A DNA stretch of 64,000 nucleotides from an uncultured Bacillota bacterium (GTDB lineage: Bacteria > Bacillota_I > Bacilli_A > RFN20 > CAG-288), in assembly GCA_949284445.1 (NCBI GenBank), contig CASDVP010000005.1:82273-146272 (forward strand). The letters run 5' to 3'. The notes under the pieces were generated by a model that saw nothing but the letters and a program-made list of their open reading frames with translations, did no database searches and had not been told where the DNA came from. Below, in pieces: positions 51,397 through 60,996 of this stretch (the stretch's first letter is position 1; each line of letters starts with the position of its first letter). The position numbers and the translations under genes were made by a program.

Positions 51397-52731
51397 TTAA
51401 GTGGTGCTCGGATCTAAAACGATATCTATTTTAAACACCCCATCATCAACATCATAATTTACATATCCACCATATTTTTGGGCGATTCTTTTAATAGATA
51501 AAGATCCATATCCATGTTCAATAGATTCTTTTTTATCGGTCATTGGAATATCATCTTTGAATTTAATCGATCCACAATATGGATTTTCTTCATGAATGAA
51601 TATCAATCCCATATGTTTCCTAATGGAGAGAGAAATAGTTCTATTCGCATGATTTTGAACTTTGAGCAAAGCGTCAATCGCATTATCGAACATATTCATA
51701 AACAGTGCATAAATATCACTAGAATTCATGAACGATATCGAAGAACCATCTGCCATTACAGTTGTAGTGATTTCGTGAATGCTCAGCTTATGTTTTCTTT
51801 CAGCCAAGACCAAGTCTAAAACATCATTCCCGGTTTTGTAAAAAGTAGAAAAACTTATCAAATCGTCGTTGAGTTTTTGAATTCTTTGCGACTTGTCTAT
51901 GTCATTAATATCTGCAATTTCATGTTTCAAATCATGAACTAATATCATCAGGTAATCGATGTTTTCCTTTGATATTTCTAATTGCTTTTTTTCATGTTGC
52001 CAGATTTGACTTTCTTGTTTAAAGAATAAGTCTTTTTTCTTTTTAGAAAAAAACTCAAAAAGAAGTAAGATGGTTAAAATTGCTGAAATCATGTCATACA
52101 GACTAGAGATGATGAAAATGATCAAGTCATTAAGTGAACCGCCCAAAGGATTAACATATGCTTCAGACGCGATGTTTAATGAGGTAGCACAAAGCAAAAT
52201 TAAAGTTCCCAAAATAATATTTGTACGATTTTCTAAAAGAGAGCTATCCTCGGCTTTTATCTTTTGAGCAAATAGAAAATAAATGCATATACTAAATAGT
52301 ATAAATATAGCAAAATATATTAATGATATAGTAAGTTGGTTATTCTGTAAAGAAACAATATTATGCTCAATTAATGATAATACAATCTGATTTAATTTAT
52401 ATTCAAAATGTTGACATGCATAACCAGCACTAGCCAAGAAAATAGCACTTAATAAAGGTAATTTAAAAGAAAAATATAATGAAGCTATCAACAGACAAAA
52501 TAATAAAAAATATCCGATGATTGTAACAGAAACATATCCAGGATTTAAATTCCATAAAGCAGTATAGGCAAAAATGATAATTAGCGATAGGCAGACTCTA
52601 GCAGGAAATAAAGTTCTTTTTGGTAGTTTAAAAGCAAATAATGCAGTTAAAAATAATAGTTCTAGGTCAAATATGTAAAGTGATAGTTGGGTAGTAGGAA
52701 TGATCTGTATTATCGTCTCGAGAGATATCAT
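51397..52731 (-). CDS. AgrC/ComD-like sensor histidine kinase
   Basis: 444 aa from ATG 52731, which overlaps the response regulator stop as ATGA. Six to seven membrane helices fill residues 5-220, then a dimerisation segment LVHDLKHEIAD with the probable phosphoacceptor His, and a GHKL ATPase domain with N-box MFDNAIDAL (near 355) and G box near SIEHGYGSLSIKR. This is the HPK10 group, which senses peptide or other signals at the membrane. Partner of the LytTR regulator. Confidence 0.85.
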   Translation of the reverse strand: MISLETIIQIIPTTQLSLYIFDLELLFLTALFAFKLPKRTLFPARVCLSLIIIFAYTALWNLNPGYVSVTIIGYFLLFCLLIASLYFSFKLPLLSAIFLASAGYACQHFEYKLNQIVLSLIEHNIVSLQNNQLTISLIYFAIFILFSICIYFLFAQKIKAEDSSLLENRTNIILGTLILLCATSLNIASEAYVNPLGGSLNDLIIFIISSLYDMISAILTILLLFEFFSKKKKDLFFKQESQIWQHEKKQLEISKENIDYLMILVHDLKHEIADINDIDKSQRIQKLNDDLISFSTFYKTGNDVLDLVLAERKHKLSIHEITTTVMADGSSISFMNSSDIYALFMNMFDNAIDALLKVQNHANRTISLSIRKHMGLIFIHEENPYCGSIKFKDDIPMTDKKESIEHGYGSLSIKRIAQKYGGYVNYDVDDGVFKIDIVLDPSTT

Positions 52732-53480
52732 TTTCCTGTTATTCCAGCCCATCGGCTTAAGGAAATCATGAATGATTTATGACGAGGACGTGAAATATTT
52801 AATATTTCGCCATTGTCTAAAACTATCTCTTTTCCTTTGATGGTATCGATGTGTGATGAATTAACCAAAGATGAATTAGAGCATCTAAAAAAACCATTTT
52901 TGTTGAGTTCTAGCTCATACTTAGCTAATGAGCCCCAAGAATACAATGTGCCACTGGTAGTATGAAAACCTAAAGAATGGCCAAAAACATCCAAATAAAG
53001 AATATCATCCAATCCGAGTTTTTTGATTCCTGATTTTGTCTTGATCATAAGATTGCTACTTTTATTCTTTTTATCCAATGCATCAAGAGCTCGTTTCAAA
53101 CGGAAAGAAAAATATTCGTAAGTAAATGGCTTAACTATAAAGTCTAATGCATTGACTTGATAGCCTGTAACTGCGTATTGAGCAAGTTTTGTACAAAAGA
53201 TTATGATGACATCTTCGTCAATCTCACGTATTCTTTTTGCGATGTCAATCCCGTTATCTTCTCCTAATTGAATATCTAGTAAAATTATTTCAGTGTCACG
53301 CTGATATTCTTGTAAAAAGCCTAAAGCATCGGAATAATGCTTTATTTCAACCGGCTGCGAGGCTTCAGCAAAAAACTTATTAAGCATATATAAAATCAAA
53401 GAAAATTCATCATCAGAATCTTCTACAACTGCTATTTTTATCGGATGCTTACTTAATTTTTTGCTGGGCTCTATGTTCAT
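52728..53480 (-). CDS. LytTR-family response regulator
   Basis: 250 aa from ATG 53478-53480. The receiver domain has acidic VVEDSDDE near residues 18-25 and the phosphoacceptor Asp in ILLDIQLGEDNG, with the Lys in IVKPF. The LytTR DNA-binding domain (about 145-245) has SLVNSSHIDTIKGKEIVLDNG and NISRPRHK. A TTG start at 53489 lies on the -10 element. TATACT (minus, 53489-53494) is a -10 element so close to the ATG that the mRNA has at most a few untranslated bases. Controls genes unknown. Confidence 0.85.
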   Translation of the reverse strand: MNIEPSKKLSKHPIKIAVVEDSDDEFSLILYMLNKFFAEASQPVEIKHYSDALGFLQEYQRDTEIILLDIQLGEDNGIDIAKRIREIDEDVIIIFCTKLAQYAVTGYQVNALDFIVKPFTYEYFSFRLKRALDALDKKNKSSNLMIKTKSGIKKLGLDDILYLDVFGHSLGFHTTSGTLYSWGSLAKYELELNKNGFFRCSNSSLVNSSHIDTIKGKEIVLDNGEILNISRPRHKSFMISLSRWAGITGK

Positions 53481-53522
53481 ATCATTCAAGTATAGTTTGA
53501 ATTTTGTTGTCTGAAAAATATA

Positions 53523-54533
53523 TCAGTTGAATTGAACGACCATATGTGAAATCTTATATAACGCTTTAGCAAAAATAACACCAAAAATGCCTGGTAAGAA
53601 TAAGCCGGTGCAAGCAGGATCGATGTATTTGAAGTAGTGATATTGTTTTTTGTTAGTCGCTTTGAGCTTTGCCTTAAATTCCTTGAAGTCTTGTTTAGCT
53701 TCCTTGGTTCTCACCTGTCTCATATGAATGAGTGCTTCGATAAGGATAATACGTAATTGATGACAGATGATTCTAAATCTCTTACGATTTTTGCGATAAT
53801 CAGAAATGTTATAAAGGCCAAAACAGATTTCGGCAATTTTTTTGTAATCTTTATAGCGAGATAGGGCTATTTTCTTTTGGACTGATTGATCAGGACGACC
53901 GATATAATAGTCATAGAGCGGTAGTGGTAGATATTTAATCTTATTTATATGTGGAAGAGGAGTGTAGATGAAATAATTATCTTCATAGAAAGTTTTCTTA
54001 GGAATCTCAAGATTTAATGATTTTAAAAGCGACGTTTTATGTGCACATGAATGGATGGTTAAATATTCATAAACTTTTAATGGCTTCATCTCATTAAAAG
54101 TTGATGCTTGATAGGCTTTAAAATTGCTCTTGTATGATATGACTGTTTGCTTTTCATTTCTAATGCAATAAACATAATCAGTGATATATAAATCAACATC
54201 ATCAGTATCGTTTCTTAAAACATCAAGGAAATCTTGATATGCTTTAGCGTCGAGCCAATCATCTGAATCAACAACTTTAAAATATTTGCCGGTAGCTAAT
54301 GCTAAACCGTTTTGAACACCGCCACCATGTCCGGAATTTTCTTGATGAATAACTTTGATGATAGAAGGATATTTTTCTAAATAATCATCAGCAATTTTTC
54401 CAGTATCATCTTTAGAGCCATCATCGACAATGATGATTTCTACTTCATCTTTTCCAGCTAATAAAGAGTCGACACATTTAGACATATACGCTGCAGAATT
54501 ATAACAGCATACAACAAAAGATATTAGTTTCAT
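53523..54533 (-). CDS. family 2 glycosyltransferase
   Basis: 336 aa. GT-A fold start SFVVCCYNSAAYMSKCVDSLL, then VEIIIVDDGSKDDTG and VVDSDDWLD with the DxD-type metal site (residues about 91-97). The C-terminal half is basic and has no membrane helix until a hydrophobic stretch near 305-325 that may act as a membrane anchor. Adds sugars to a cell-surface glycan or lipid; acceptor unknown. Confidence 0.82.
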   Translation of the reverse strand: MKLISFVVCCYNSAAYMSKCVDSLLAGKDEVEIIIVDDGSKDDTGKIADDYLEKYPSIIKVIHQENSGHGGGVQNGLALATGKYFKVVDSDDWLDAKAYQDFLDVLRNDTDDVDLYITDYVYCIRNEKQTVISYKSNFKAYQASTFNEMKPLKVYEYLTIHSCAHKTSLLKSLNLEIPKKTFYEDNYFIYTPLPHINKIKYLPLPLYDYYIGRPDQSVQKKIALSRYKDYKKIAEICFGLYNISDYRKNRKRFRIICHQLRIILIEALIHMRQVRTKEAKQDFKEFKAKLKATNKKQYHYFKYIDPACTGLFLPGIFGVIFAKALYKISHMVVQFN

Positions 54534-54599
54534 TTTTGATTACTTCCTATTAACATTTTATGTTATTTATAACTTTTTTTCTACAAGTAATTATGGATA

Positions 54600-54626
54600 C
54601 AAAAAAATGGCATAAATTTATGCCAT
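54600..54626 (-). terminator. terminator of the Cys-Arg tRNA unit
   Basis: The perfect 20-bp palindrome ATGGCATAAATTTATGCCAT (54607-54626) is followed on the minus strand by seven T; it lies 17 bp downstream of tRNA-Arg. Confidence 0.8.
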
Positions 54627-54642
54627 AATTATACCTATCAAC

Positions 54643-54716
54643 TGCGCTCGAAGAGATTCGAACTCTTGACCCTCTGATTCGTAGTCAGATACTCTATCCA
54701 GCTGAGCTACGAGCGC
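54643..54716 (-). tRNA. tRNA-Arg (anticodon ACG)
   Basis: 74 nt; acceptor GCGCTCG/CGAGCGC, anticodon arm TCTGA-CTACGAA-TCAGA, T arm GAGTTCGAATCTC, discriminator A. Confidence 0.95.
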
Positions 54717-54722
54717 ATGACG

Positions 54723-54794
54723 AGGTTCCAGTGGGATTCGAACCCGCGGTTAAGGATTTGCAGTCCTCTGCCTTACCAACTTGGCTATGGAACC
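54723..54794 (-). tRNA. tRNA-Cys (anticodon GCA)
   Basis: 72 nt; acceptor GGTTCCA/TGGAACC, anticodon arm GAGGA-CTGCAAA-TCCTT, discriminator T as expected for tRNA-Cys. Six bases upstream of tRNA-Arg. Confidence 0.95.
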
Positions 54795-54847
54795 AAGATA
54801 GAATTTTATCAAAATTCATTGACTTAGTAAAGAAAATAATTTGGTAA

Positions 54848-55186
54848 TTAGAAATTTGTGCCATTATATCCCCAAATTGAAGTTTCAAAATATGCTACAT
54901 AAATACGATCAGGTTCGATTGCTAAAGTTTTATTGATGATTTCAGTGATAGTTGATGTTAATTTGTCATAATCATTTTGTCTGGCTGATCCATATATTTT
55001 TACTTCAGCGATACAGCAAGCATCAGCACTTCCTTTGAAATACATATCTGATGACTCGAAACTCAGCATCAGCCATTGCTCAGTTTTTCCTGGTAATATA
55101 GAGATGGCTTGGCCTAAATCAGTTTTTAAAGCAATCTTATCAGAACTCGTTAATTGTTTATTGGTTTTAATCGTTATGAATGGCAT
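54848..55186 (-). CDS. MIF-like tautomerase
   Basis: 112 aa from ATG 55184-55186 with AAGGAGA upstream; the longer frame to 55303 overlaps the divergent gene and is not used. Mature Pro2 (MPFITI) is the catalytic base of the tautomerase superfamily, and the C-terminus IYVAYFETSIWGYNGTNF closely follows the macrophage migration inhibitory factor ending (F-x-W-x-W-N-x-x-F style). Keto-enol tautomerisation of phenylpyruvate-like substrates is the likely activity; the physiological role of bacterial MIF homologues is unclear. Divergent from the acetyltransferase-phosphorylase fusion. Confidence 0.85.
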   Translation of the reverse strand: MPFITIKTNKQLTSSDKIALKTDLGQAISILPGKTEQWLMLSFESSDMYFKGSADACCIAEVKIYGSARQNDYDKLTSTITEIINKTLAIEPDRIYVAYFETSIWGYNGTNF

Positions 55187-55240
55187 GATAAATATTCTCC
55201 TTGATATAATTATAACATACAGAAACTTGCGAGGTCCGAT
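55187..55240. promoter_or_regulatory. compact divergent promoter region
   Basis: The self-complementary TATAATTATA at 55205-55214 can serve as -10 for both strands (on the minus strand as an extended TGT-TATAAT). Only 54 bp separate the start codons of the two genes. Confidence 0.5.
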
Positions 55241-56491
55241 ATGCTTCATTTGAAACAGTTCTCGAGGAAAGATATCCAAAAAGAATATGCTTTTTTTCAG
55301 CAATTCAAGAGCGAAAACGGTTTTGAGAATCCTTATTACAATTTAGACTATACAAAATTTAAAACAGATGCTGTCAAAGAAAGGTTGAATTCACATCGAG
55401 GTATAACAAAAGATAGCTTAATACCAGATACATTTTATTTCCTTTATCAAGACGAAAAAATAGTTGGATTATTTAAATTACGTCATCATTTAAATAGCTT
55501 TTTGGAAGAAGGGCCTGGGCATATTGGTTATTTTATTTTGAAAGAATATCGCAATAGAGGATTTGCGACTATTGGATTAAGATTATTGATCGATAAGATT
55601 AAATCAAATCATTTAATTAAAGAAGATGAAATATATTTTGAAGTCAATAGAAATAACACCGCTTCTTTACGAGTTATTAAAAAATCAGGCGCCTATTTTC
55701 ATCACATCACGAAGGATAAAATATATGCTCGTATATCATTAGTTAATAATGAACATTTATATCCGATAATCAATCACAATCATAGAGGAAAAGTGATGAT
55801 CAATCCAGTAAAAACAATTAGCATGCCTAAGAAATTAATCATCATATTTTTTAGAGAAGTCATAGATCGATTGATCAAAGAAAATGCTATAAAGCTATAT
55901 TTTGTCAATAATGGTGAAACACCATTAGAAGTATATAAATTTGTCGATGAAGATATCTGCATTACATGTGGGATTGTTGGCGCTCCTGCAACTGCTGGAC
56001 ATCTTGATGACATTTTAGTAAATGGAGCAAAAGATGTTGTATTTGTTGGAGGAGCAGGTAGCTTAATTTCAACGAATGTTGGTGAAATTATGTTAGTAAG
56101 TGGTGCCTTTAGAGATGAAGGATTTTCTTATCATTATCTACCACCATCCGACATCGTTTATCCTGATAATAAACTGATAAAAAAGGCTAGTGAATATTTA
56201 AAAAAGAAAAATATCGATCACCATATCGGATTGACGTGGACTACTGATGCGTTTTATCGTGAGTTCAAATCAGAAGTTAATTATTATAAATCTAGAGGTG
56301 CAAAGACAGTTGAAATGGAACAGGCAGGCTTAATATCTCTTGCAATTGTAAGAAAAATCAAATATTTAGGTTTATTATATTTTGGAGACGATTTATCGAA
56401 AAAGCAATGGTCTAGTCGTGATTGGAACTCTAAGGTTGATTCTCGTTTATTTTTGACGTATTTAGCAAAAGATTTGGTGAAAATTTTGTAG
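55241..56491 (+). CDS. GNAT acetyltransferase fused to nucleoside phosphorylase
   Basis: 416 aa. Residues about 1-167 form a GNAT domain: GLFKLRHHLNSFLEEGPGHI, EYRNRGFATIGLRLL (acetyl-CoA loop) and EVNRNNTASLRVIKKSGAY. Residues about 175-416 match the PNP/UDP phosphorylase family: VFVGGAGSL, the AFRDEGFSYHYLPP region and KTVEMEQAG, which holds the Glu and Met that bind the ribose. Both parts are in one frame without a gap. Such a combination is unusual; the phosphorylase could cleave nucleosides using phosphate, the acetyltransferase substrate is unknown. GAGGT precedes the ATG. Confidence 0.75.
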   Translation: MLHLKQFSRKDIQKEYAFFQQFKSENGFENPYYNLDYTKFKTDAVKERLNSHRGITKDSLIPDTFYFLYQDEKIVGLFKLRHHLNSFLEEGPGHIGYFILKEYRNRGFATIGLRLLIDKIKSNHLIKEDEIYFEVNRNNTASLRVIKKSGAYFHHITKDKIYARISLVNNEHLYPIINHNHRGKVMINPVKTISMPKKLIIIFFREVIDRLIKENAIKLYFVNNGETPLEVYKFVDEDICITCGIVGAPATAGHLDDILVNGAKDVVFVGGAGSLISTNVGEIMLVSGAFRDEGFSYHYLPPSDIVYPDNKLIKKASEYLKKKNIDHHIGLTWTTDAFYREFKSEVNYYKSRGAKTVEMEQAGLISLAIVRKIKYLGLLYFGDDLSKKQWSSRDWNSKVDSRLFLTYLAKDLVKIL

Positions 56492-56912
56492 TATCTAGAT
56501 ATTATTTTATTCATCAGTGATTTATAGAATTTAAACACAGGTCAAGCGTTTATTTACTGTAATATAAATGATTGTATAATTGATGCAATATAATTTATGT
56601 TTTATATAATTTACAGTTCTAAGTGATTTGTGTTTGTTAACTCTTCTCATTTCTCTTATGAATAAAAGTTAGTAAAAGCTTAGACAATCGTATCAAATAG
56701 TCATTAGAAAAGAATTACTAATGTAATAATTAATATAGTATCAACAGTCGTCACTAAATCAAAAAAATTGAAGGACTGAACATTAAGTTTTCTTCAGCAA
56801 AAAGTATTAAATTAATAAAAGGCTTAAATCATTTAGATGATGAATTATTTATAATTACTAAAATGGGCAAATAAAATTGATCACCAAAGAAGAAATCGAA
56901 TTTATATTGACA
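56492..56912. other. 421-bp AT-rich gap
   Basis: A plus-strand frame open from about 56694 to a TAA at 56873-56875 (IVSTVVTKSKKIEGL, later LNHLDDELFIITKMGK) has no start codon or ribosome site and could be a leftover of a decayed gene. No RNA gene is visible. Confidence 0.35.
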
Positions 56913-59357
56913 TTAACTATTCCAAACAACTGTTATTTTTGCTTTGGAGCTATAGGTATAATTCCAATCGTTATCCCAACCTTCAGGCTTCTTATCAGTC
57001 ATACAATTGATGGTTAAATCCACAGTATTATTATTAAAAACAAGTTCGCCCATTTTTGTAACATTTGAAGGAATTGTAATATCTTTTAATGAGGCTTGAC
57101 TGAACGCTTGAGAGCCGATTGACTGTAAATTTACGCATTCGTCTAAATTAACACTAGTTAGACTTGCATTAGTCATGAATGCCCCTTCATCAATCGTTTC
57201 TAGTGTAATCGGCAAATTAAGCTCAGTTATTTTTAGACGCATGAAACTTCTATAGCCGATATATTTTAAAGTGGAAGACAATGTAAGCTTATTTATCGAC
57301 TGAGCTTTAGTTGGAAATAATCCAGTATCTTTTCCATCAGCTACACCGATTGTACCTTCTTTGACTGTGAATTCCGTCAATGAAATTGTTTTAACGCCGA
57401 CAAGCCAATTATCAATATAAAGTCCATTGTCAGTCCAATTTGCTTCATCATTGTAGATTGTGGTTTGTGCAAAAGCATTATATCCAATTTTGTTAACTGT
57501 CGAAGGAATATTGATTTTGCTTAATGAGTATAGACTTGAAAAAGCAGTTTTTCCGATGATTTTTAAGCCTTCTGGTAAAGTGATACTTTTTAAATTTCTA
57601 GCATAATTTAAAAATGCATTATTAGCAATAGATATCGTTCCTTCTTGAACTGTGTAATCAGTTACATTATTAAAGTCACTATTGATAGCTACTAGATAGT
57701 TATCTACGTATAAGACACCATTCTTCCAGTTGCTTTTATTTTCATAATAACTGGTTCCGGTAAACATATCACGTTCTATTGTGATGGCTTCATCAGGCAT
57801 ATTTATATTTTCAAGTGACTTACAGCCATTAAAAACATTTTGATCAATCTCAGTTAAAGTACTGGGCAAATCAATAGATGTAAGTTTTTCACAATTTTCA
57901 AAAGCCATTTGTCCTAGCTTTGTCGTTTTATTTAAGTTAACAGTCATTAATTCCTTAGCACCTTGGAAAGCATAACCCCATATTTCTCTGAGAGAATCGG
58001 GAGCTTGAAAGTCTTTTAACGCTGTTTCAGTAAAAGCATTATATCTGATTTGGACAAGTGAAGTAGGAAAATTAATTTTTTCTAACGATGTGCATTTTTC
58101 AAAAGCATAATCAGGAATTACGGTTATTTTGTTAGATAAAACAACTTCAGTCAAATTAGAACAACCATAACAGAATTTATATCCTAAAATTCTAACTGTT
58201 TCAGGTACGATAAGTTTCTTCAAATATGTATTATTGGCAAAAACATTATCACCGATTTCCGTTACTTCAATATTATTAACTTTCGAAGGGATTTCGACTT
58301 CGCTATTATCTGCACTGATTCCTTCAACTTTAGTTAAAACACCATTTTCATCAACTGTAAAGATCAGTTCAGATGGGATATTTTCTTCCCACTTAGCATA
58401 TAAACTCACATTGTTTTTTACTTCATAAGGGAATTCAACTTTATTGATGAATTCTTCTTCTAAATACCACCCGACAAAGGTGAAACCTTCTTTAGTTGGA
58501 ATTGGTTCTTTTTCAATTTTGTTAGTTTTTACATCACTAACACCTGTTCCTCCATTTAAAACAAAATGAACGTTATAAGTGTTTTGTTCCCATTTAGCAT
58601 ATAATGTTTGGTCTTTAGTGACCTCATAAGGGAATGTTACTTTATGTTGAAATGTTTCTTCCGTATACCAACCATCAAAAGTGAAGCCTGTTTTTGTGGT
58701 TTTAGGTTCAGTTTCGATTAAAGAAGTTACTATATCTTCGACTGGACTACCACCATTAGTTTCAAAACTAACTCGATATTCAGTTGTGACATCTTCAATC
58801 AGTTGATAATATGCGTAAACATTGACATCGTTTTCTAAGACTGAATTTTGGTAATAATTTTCAGTCAGTTGAATTTTGAATGTTTCATTATCGAAATACC
58901 ATCCTTTAAACTCATAATCAGTTTTTTCAGGAGCAATCGGCAAATCCAAGACTTCATTACCAGACGTCTCAATCGTTGAAAAAAGCTCGTTATCTACATA
59001 AAAGGAAATTGTATATTTTTCAGGCTCAGGCTGATTGATTTCTTCATAATAAGCATAGCAATCGATATCTTCTAAAAGAGGCTTGTTGAGAAAATAATCA
59101 TTTGTAAGTTCATTGTTCCAGACATTTTTATCTAAAAACCATCCTTTAAATTCATAATCAGTTTTTTCAGGAGCAGCAGGCAAATTGATGAGTTCATTTC
59201 CTCTAGTCTTTAATTCAGTAATCAGATTATTATTATCAAAAAATGAAATTGTATGTAAATTATTTACATCATTGTTGTTTTCACAAGATGATAAGACAGC
59301 TAAGGATAACCCTAGTAATAAAGCACTTTTAAAACCAATATTTTTTTTCTTTCCCAT
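56913..59357 (-). CDS. surface lipoprotein with InlB-type repeats and BspA-like leucine-rich repeats
   Basis: 814 aa. Lipobox LSSC with Cys25. Four InlB B-repeat/Flg_new units span about residues 35-330, each ending in a Tyr/Trp-rich FKGWF, FDGWY or FVGWY and a final YAYYE or YAKWE strand. From about 340 to 800, BspA-type (LRR_5) repeats with I-x-x-x-A/F-x-x-C-x-x-L patterns such as VRILGYKFCYGCSNLTEV. Surface anchored through the lipid. BspA-like proteins bind fibronectin, other bacteria or host glycans; target here unknown. Strong GC bias not seen. Confidence 0.85.
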   Translation of the reverse strand: MGKKKNIGFKSALLLGLSLAVLSSCENNNDVNNLHTISFFDNNNLITELKTRGNELINLPAAPEKTDYEFKGWFLDKNVWNNELTNDYFLNKPLLEDIDCYAYYEEINQPEPEKYTISFYVDNELFSTIETSGNEVLDLPIAPEKTDYEFKGWYFDNETFKIQLTENYYQNSVLENDVNVYAYYQLIEDVTTEYRVSFETNGGSPVEDIVTSLIETEPKTTKTGFTFDGWYTEETFQHKVTFPYEVTKDQTLYAKWEQNTYNVHFVLNGGTGVSDVKTNKIEKEPIPTKEGFTFVGWYLEEEFINKVEFPYEVKNNVSLYAKWEENIPSELIFTVDENGVLTKVEGISADNSEVEIPSKVNNIEVTEIGDNVFANNTYLKKLIVPETVRILGYKFCYGCSNLTEVVLSNKITVIPDYAFEKCTSLEKINFPTSLVQIRYNAFTETALKDFQAPDSLREIWGYAFQGAKELMTVNLNKTTKLGQMAFENCEKLTSIDLPSTLTEIDQNVFNGCKSLENINMPDEAITIERDMFTGTSYYENKSNWKNGVLYVDNYLVAINSDFNNVTDYTVQEGTISIANNAFLNYARNLKSITLPEGLKIIGKTAFSSLYSLSKINIPSTVNKIGYNAFAQTTIYNDEANWTDNGLYIDNWLVGVKTISLTEFTVKEGTIGVADGKDTGLFPTKAQSINKLTLSSTLKYIGYRSFMRLKITELNLPITLETIDEGAFMTNASLTSVNLDECVNLQSIGSQAFSQASLKDITIPSNVTKMGELVFNNNTVDLTINCMTDKKPEGWDNDWNYTYSSKAKITVVWNS

Positions 59358-59730
59358 ATATATACCTCGAATGTGGACTTTATATTATAGATTATGATTA
59401 GCATTTTCAAGTTATATGTTAATCAAAAGTATAAAATGCATATACAATATTAACTTTTTGTTTTTAAATTAGACATTATATTTGAACTTTTTGAACGAAA
59501 AAAAGTTTTATTTGAGACTATTATGATAGCGGAATATCTTGTTTCAGGTTCTAATATTATAATAGTTTTTTAATTATTCAGTACTTTCTCAGAATAAAGA
59601 AAAGAACGATAACAGTAGTCAAATATTCAGTAAATTTCTAATACTAATTTAAAGAAAATTAAGTTTTTTCACCAAAAATATCGATGTCAAATGAAATGGA
59701 GCTTTGATAGTAACTTGTATATAACTTAAA
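59358..59730. other. 373-bp AT-rich gap upstream of the surface lipoprotein
   Basis: It should hold the lipoprotein promoter near 59380-59420 (minus). I see no gene or repeat of note. Confidence 0.35.
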
Positions 59731-59760
59731 ATAAAAAAAGTCCGAAGAGTTCGGACTTAT
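59731..59760 (-). terminator. terminator of tRNA-Gly
   Basis: AAGTCCGAA (59738-59746) pairs with TTCGGACTT (59750-59758), loop GAG; on the minus strand seven T follow. Located 50 bp downstream of the tRNA. Confidence 0.85.
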
Positions 59761-59810
59761 ATAATTTTATTGATGCCTTTAATCAGCATCAATTATCGAT
59801 TCATTACACG

Positions 59811-59881
59811 AGCAGACGACGGGAATCGAACCCGCGTGATCAGCTTGGAAGGCTGAAGTTCTACCATTGAACTACGTCTGC
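59811..59881 (-). tRNA. tRNA-Gly (anticodon TCC)
   Basis: 71 nt; acceptor GCAGACG/CGTCTGC, anticodon arm TCAGC-CTTCCAA-GCTGA, T arm GGGTTCGATTCCC, discriminator T. Confidence 0.95.
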
Positions 59882-59923
59882 AGCGAAATAAAGTATAAAA
59901 AATTGTTTATAAAAAATCAAGTT

Positions 59924-60838
59924 TTACTTATAAATCAATAATTTTCGGCTGATGTAGTTATAGATCATAACAATCAAAGTCCTTATTATGAAATCGATCG
60001 GATAGGAAAAGAATTTAACTCCAACTGTCAAAAATAGATAATTATAAAGAAAAGTTTGAAGCCCTATGCCGATAAATAAACCAACGATAGCCAATCCTAC
60101 AAAGAATAAAATACCTTTTAATGATTTACTAAAATTCGATTTAGCCGCTTTATAGACCATAAAAGTCGACATCAAATAGTTAATCACTACACCGATTATG
60201 AATCCTCCTGCAGTTGATAAAACTGTAACTAATATATTTTGATTACCATTAAATATAACGAATTGAATAATATACGATAATGCGAAGTCAAAAACTGCTG
60301 CAACGAGTCCGACGATTGCAAAGCGGAATATCTCCCAATAAATCAAATTAGAATTATTTTTTTCTTCTACATATAATTTATAAATCAAGTAATAATAAAT
60401 TCCAGTGATAAATAAACTCATTGCTAATGAGAAAGAAGTTGATAAACCAGCGACATAAAGAAGCGAAGAAATCACTGCAGCTGCTAGTACACCAAATAAA
60501 GATAAAATAAATAGATAGATAAAATTTTTATATTTTTTAATTGATATTGGGGTCAATCCTGATGGCTTTACTAACCAAGTTATAAAATAGAATAAAATAA
60601 AAAATATAAAAGAAAATATAACTGAATCAATTAAAAGCGTTTTTGAAAGATTCAGAGTCATATTTTCAGAATATATGAATGAGAATAAATCATTGTCTTT
60701 AAATGAGATTAAATTTGAATTTAAAAACAAAACTCCTACGAAACTTAAAACAAAGGATAGGGCTAGCACACAGATAATTTCACCGATACATATTTGGAAA
60801 TTTTGAGATTTTAATCTATTGATCAATTTTGATAGCAT
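59924..60838 (-). CDS. GtrA-family membrane protein
   Basis: 304 aa. About eight membrane helices. The GtrA-like domain fills the C-terminal half: EIFRFAIVGLVAAVFDFALSY (residues about 169-189), GGFIIGVVINYLMSTFMVY and RTLIVMIYNYISRKLLIYK at the end. An N-terminal part of about 160 residues adds three or four helices beyond the usual 120-140-aa GtrA. GtrA proteins help move polyprenyl-linked sugars across the membrane. tRNA-Gly lies 42 bp downstream on the same strand. Confidence 0.75.
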   Translation of the reverse strand: MLSKLINRLKSQNFQICIGEIICVLALSFVLSFVGVLFLNSNLISFKDNDLFSFIYSENMTLNLSKTLLIDSVIFSFIFFILFYFITWLVKPSGLTPISIKKYKNFIYLFILSLFGVLAAAVISSLLYVAGLSTSFSLAMSLFITGIYYYLIYKLYVEEKNNSNLIYWEIFRFAIVGLVAAVFDFALSYIIQFVIFNGNQNILVTVLSTAGGFIIGVVINYLMSTFMVYKAAKSNFSKSLKGILFFVGLAIVGLFIGIGLQTFLYNYLFLTVGVKFFSYPIDFIIRTLIVMIYNYISRKLLIYK

Positions 60839-60910
60839 GCCTATATTGTAGATTATTAAATTCTCATCTTCAAATTTAATGAAGATTATTTTATAATTTA
60901 AAGGCTATTT

Positions 60911-60996
60911 GGAGCAGTACCCAAGTGGTTGAAGGGACTGGTTTCGAAAACCAGCAGTGGGGAAACCCAGCCAGAGTTCAAATCTCTGCTGCTCCG
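60911..60996 (+). tRNA. tRNA-Ser (anticodon CGA)
   Basis: 86 nt with the long variable arm of class II tRNAs; acceptor GGAGCAG/CTGCTCC, anticodon arm CTGGT-TTCGAAA-ACCAG, discriminator G. TATAAT at 60890-60895 is a likely -10 element. Confidence 0.95.
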
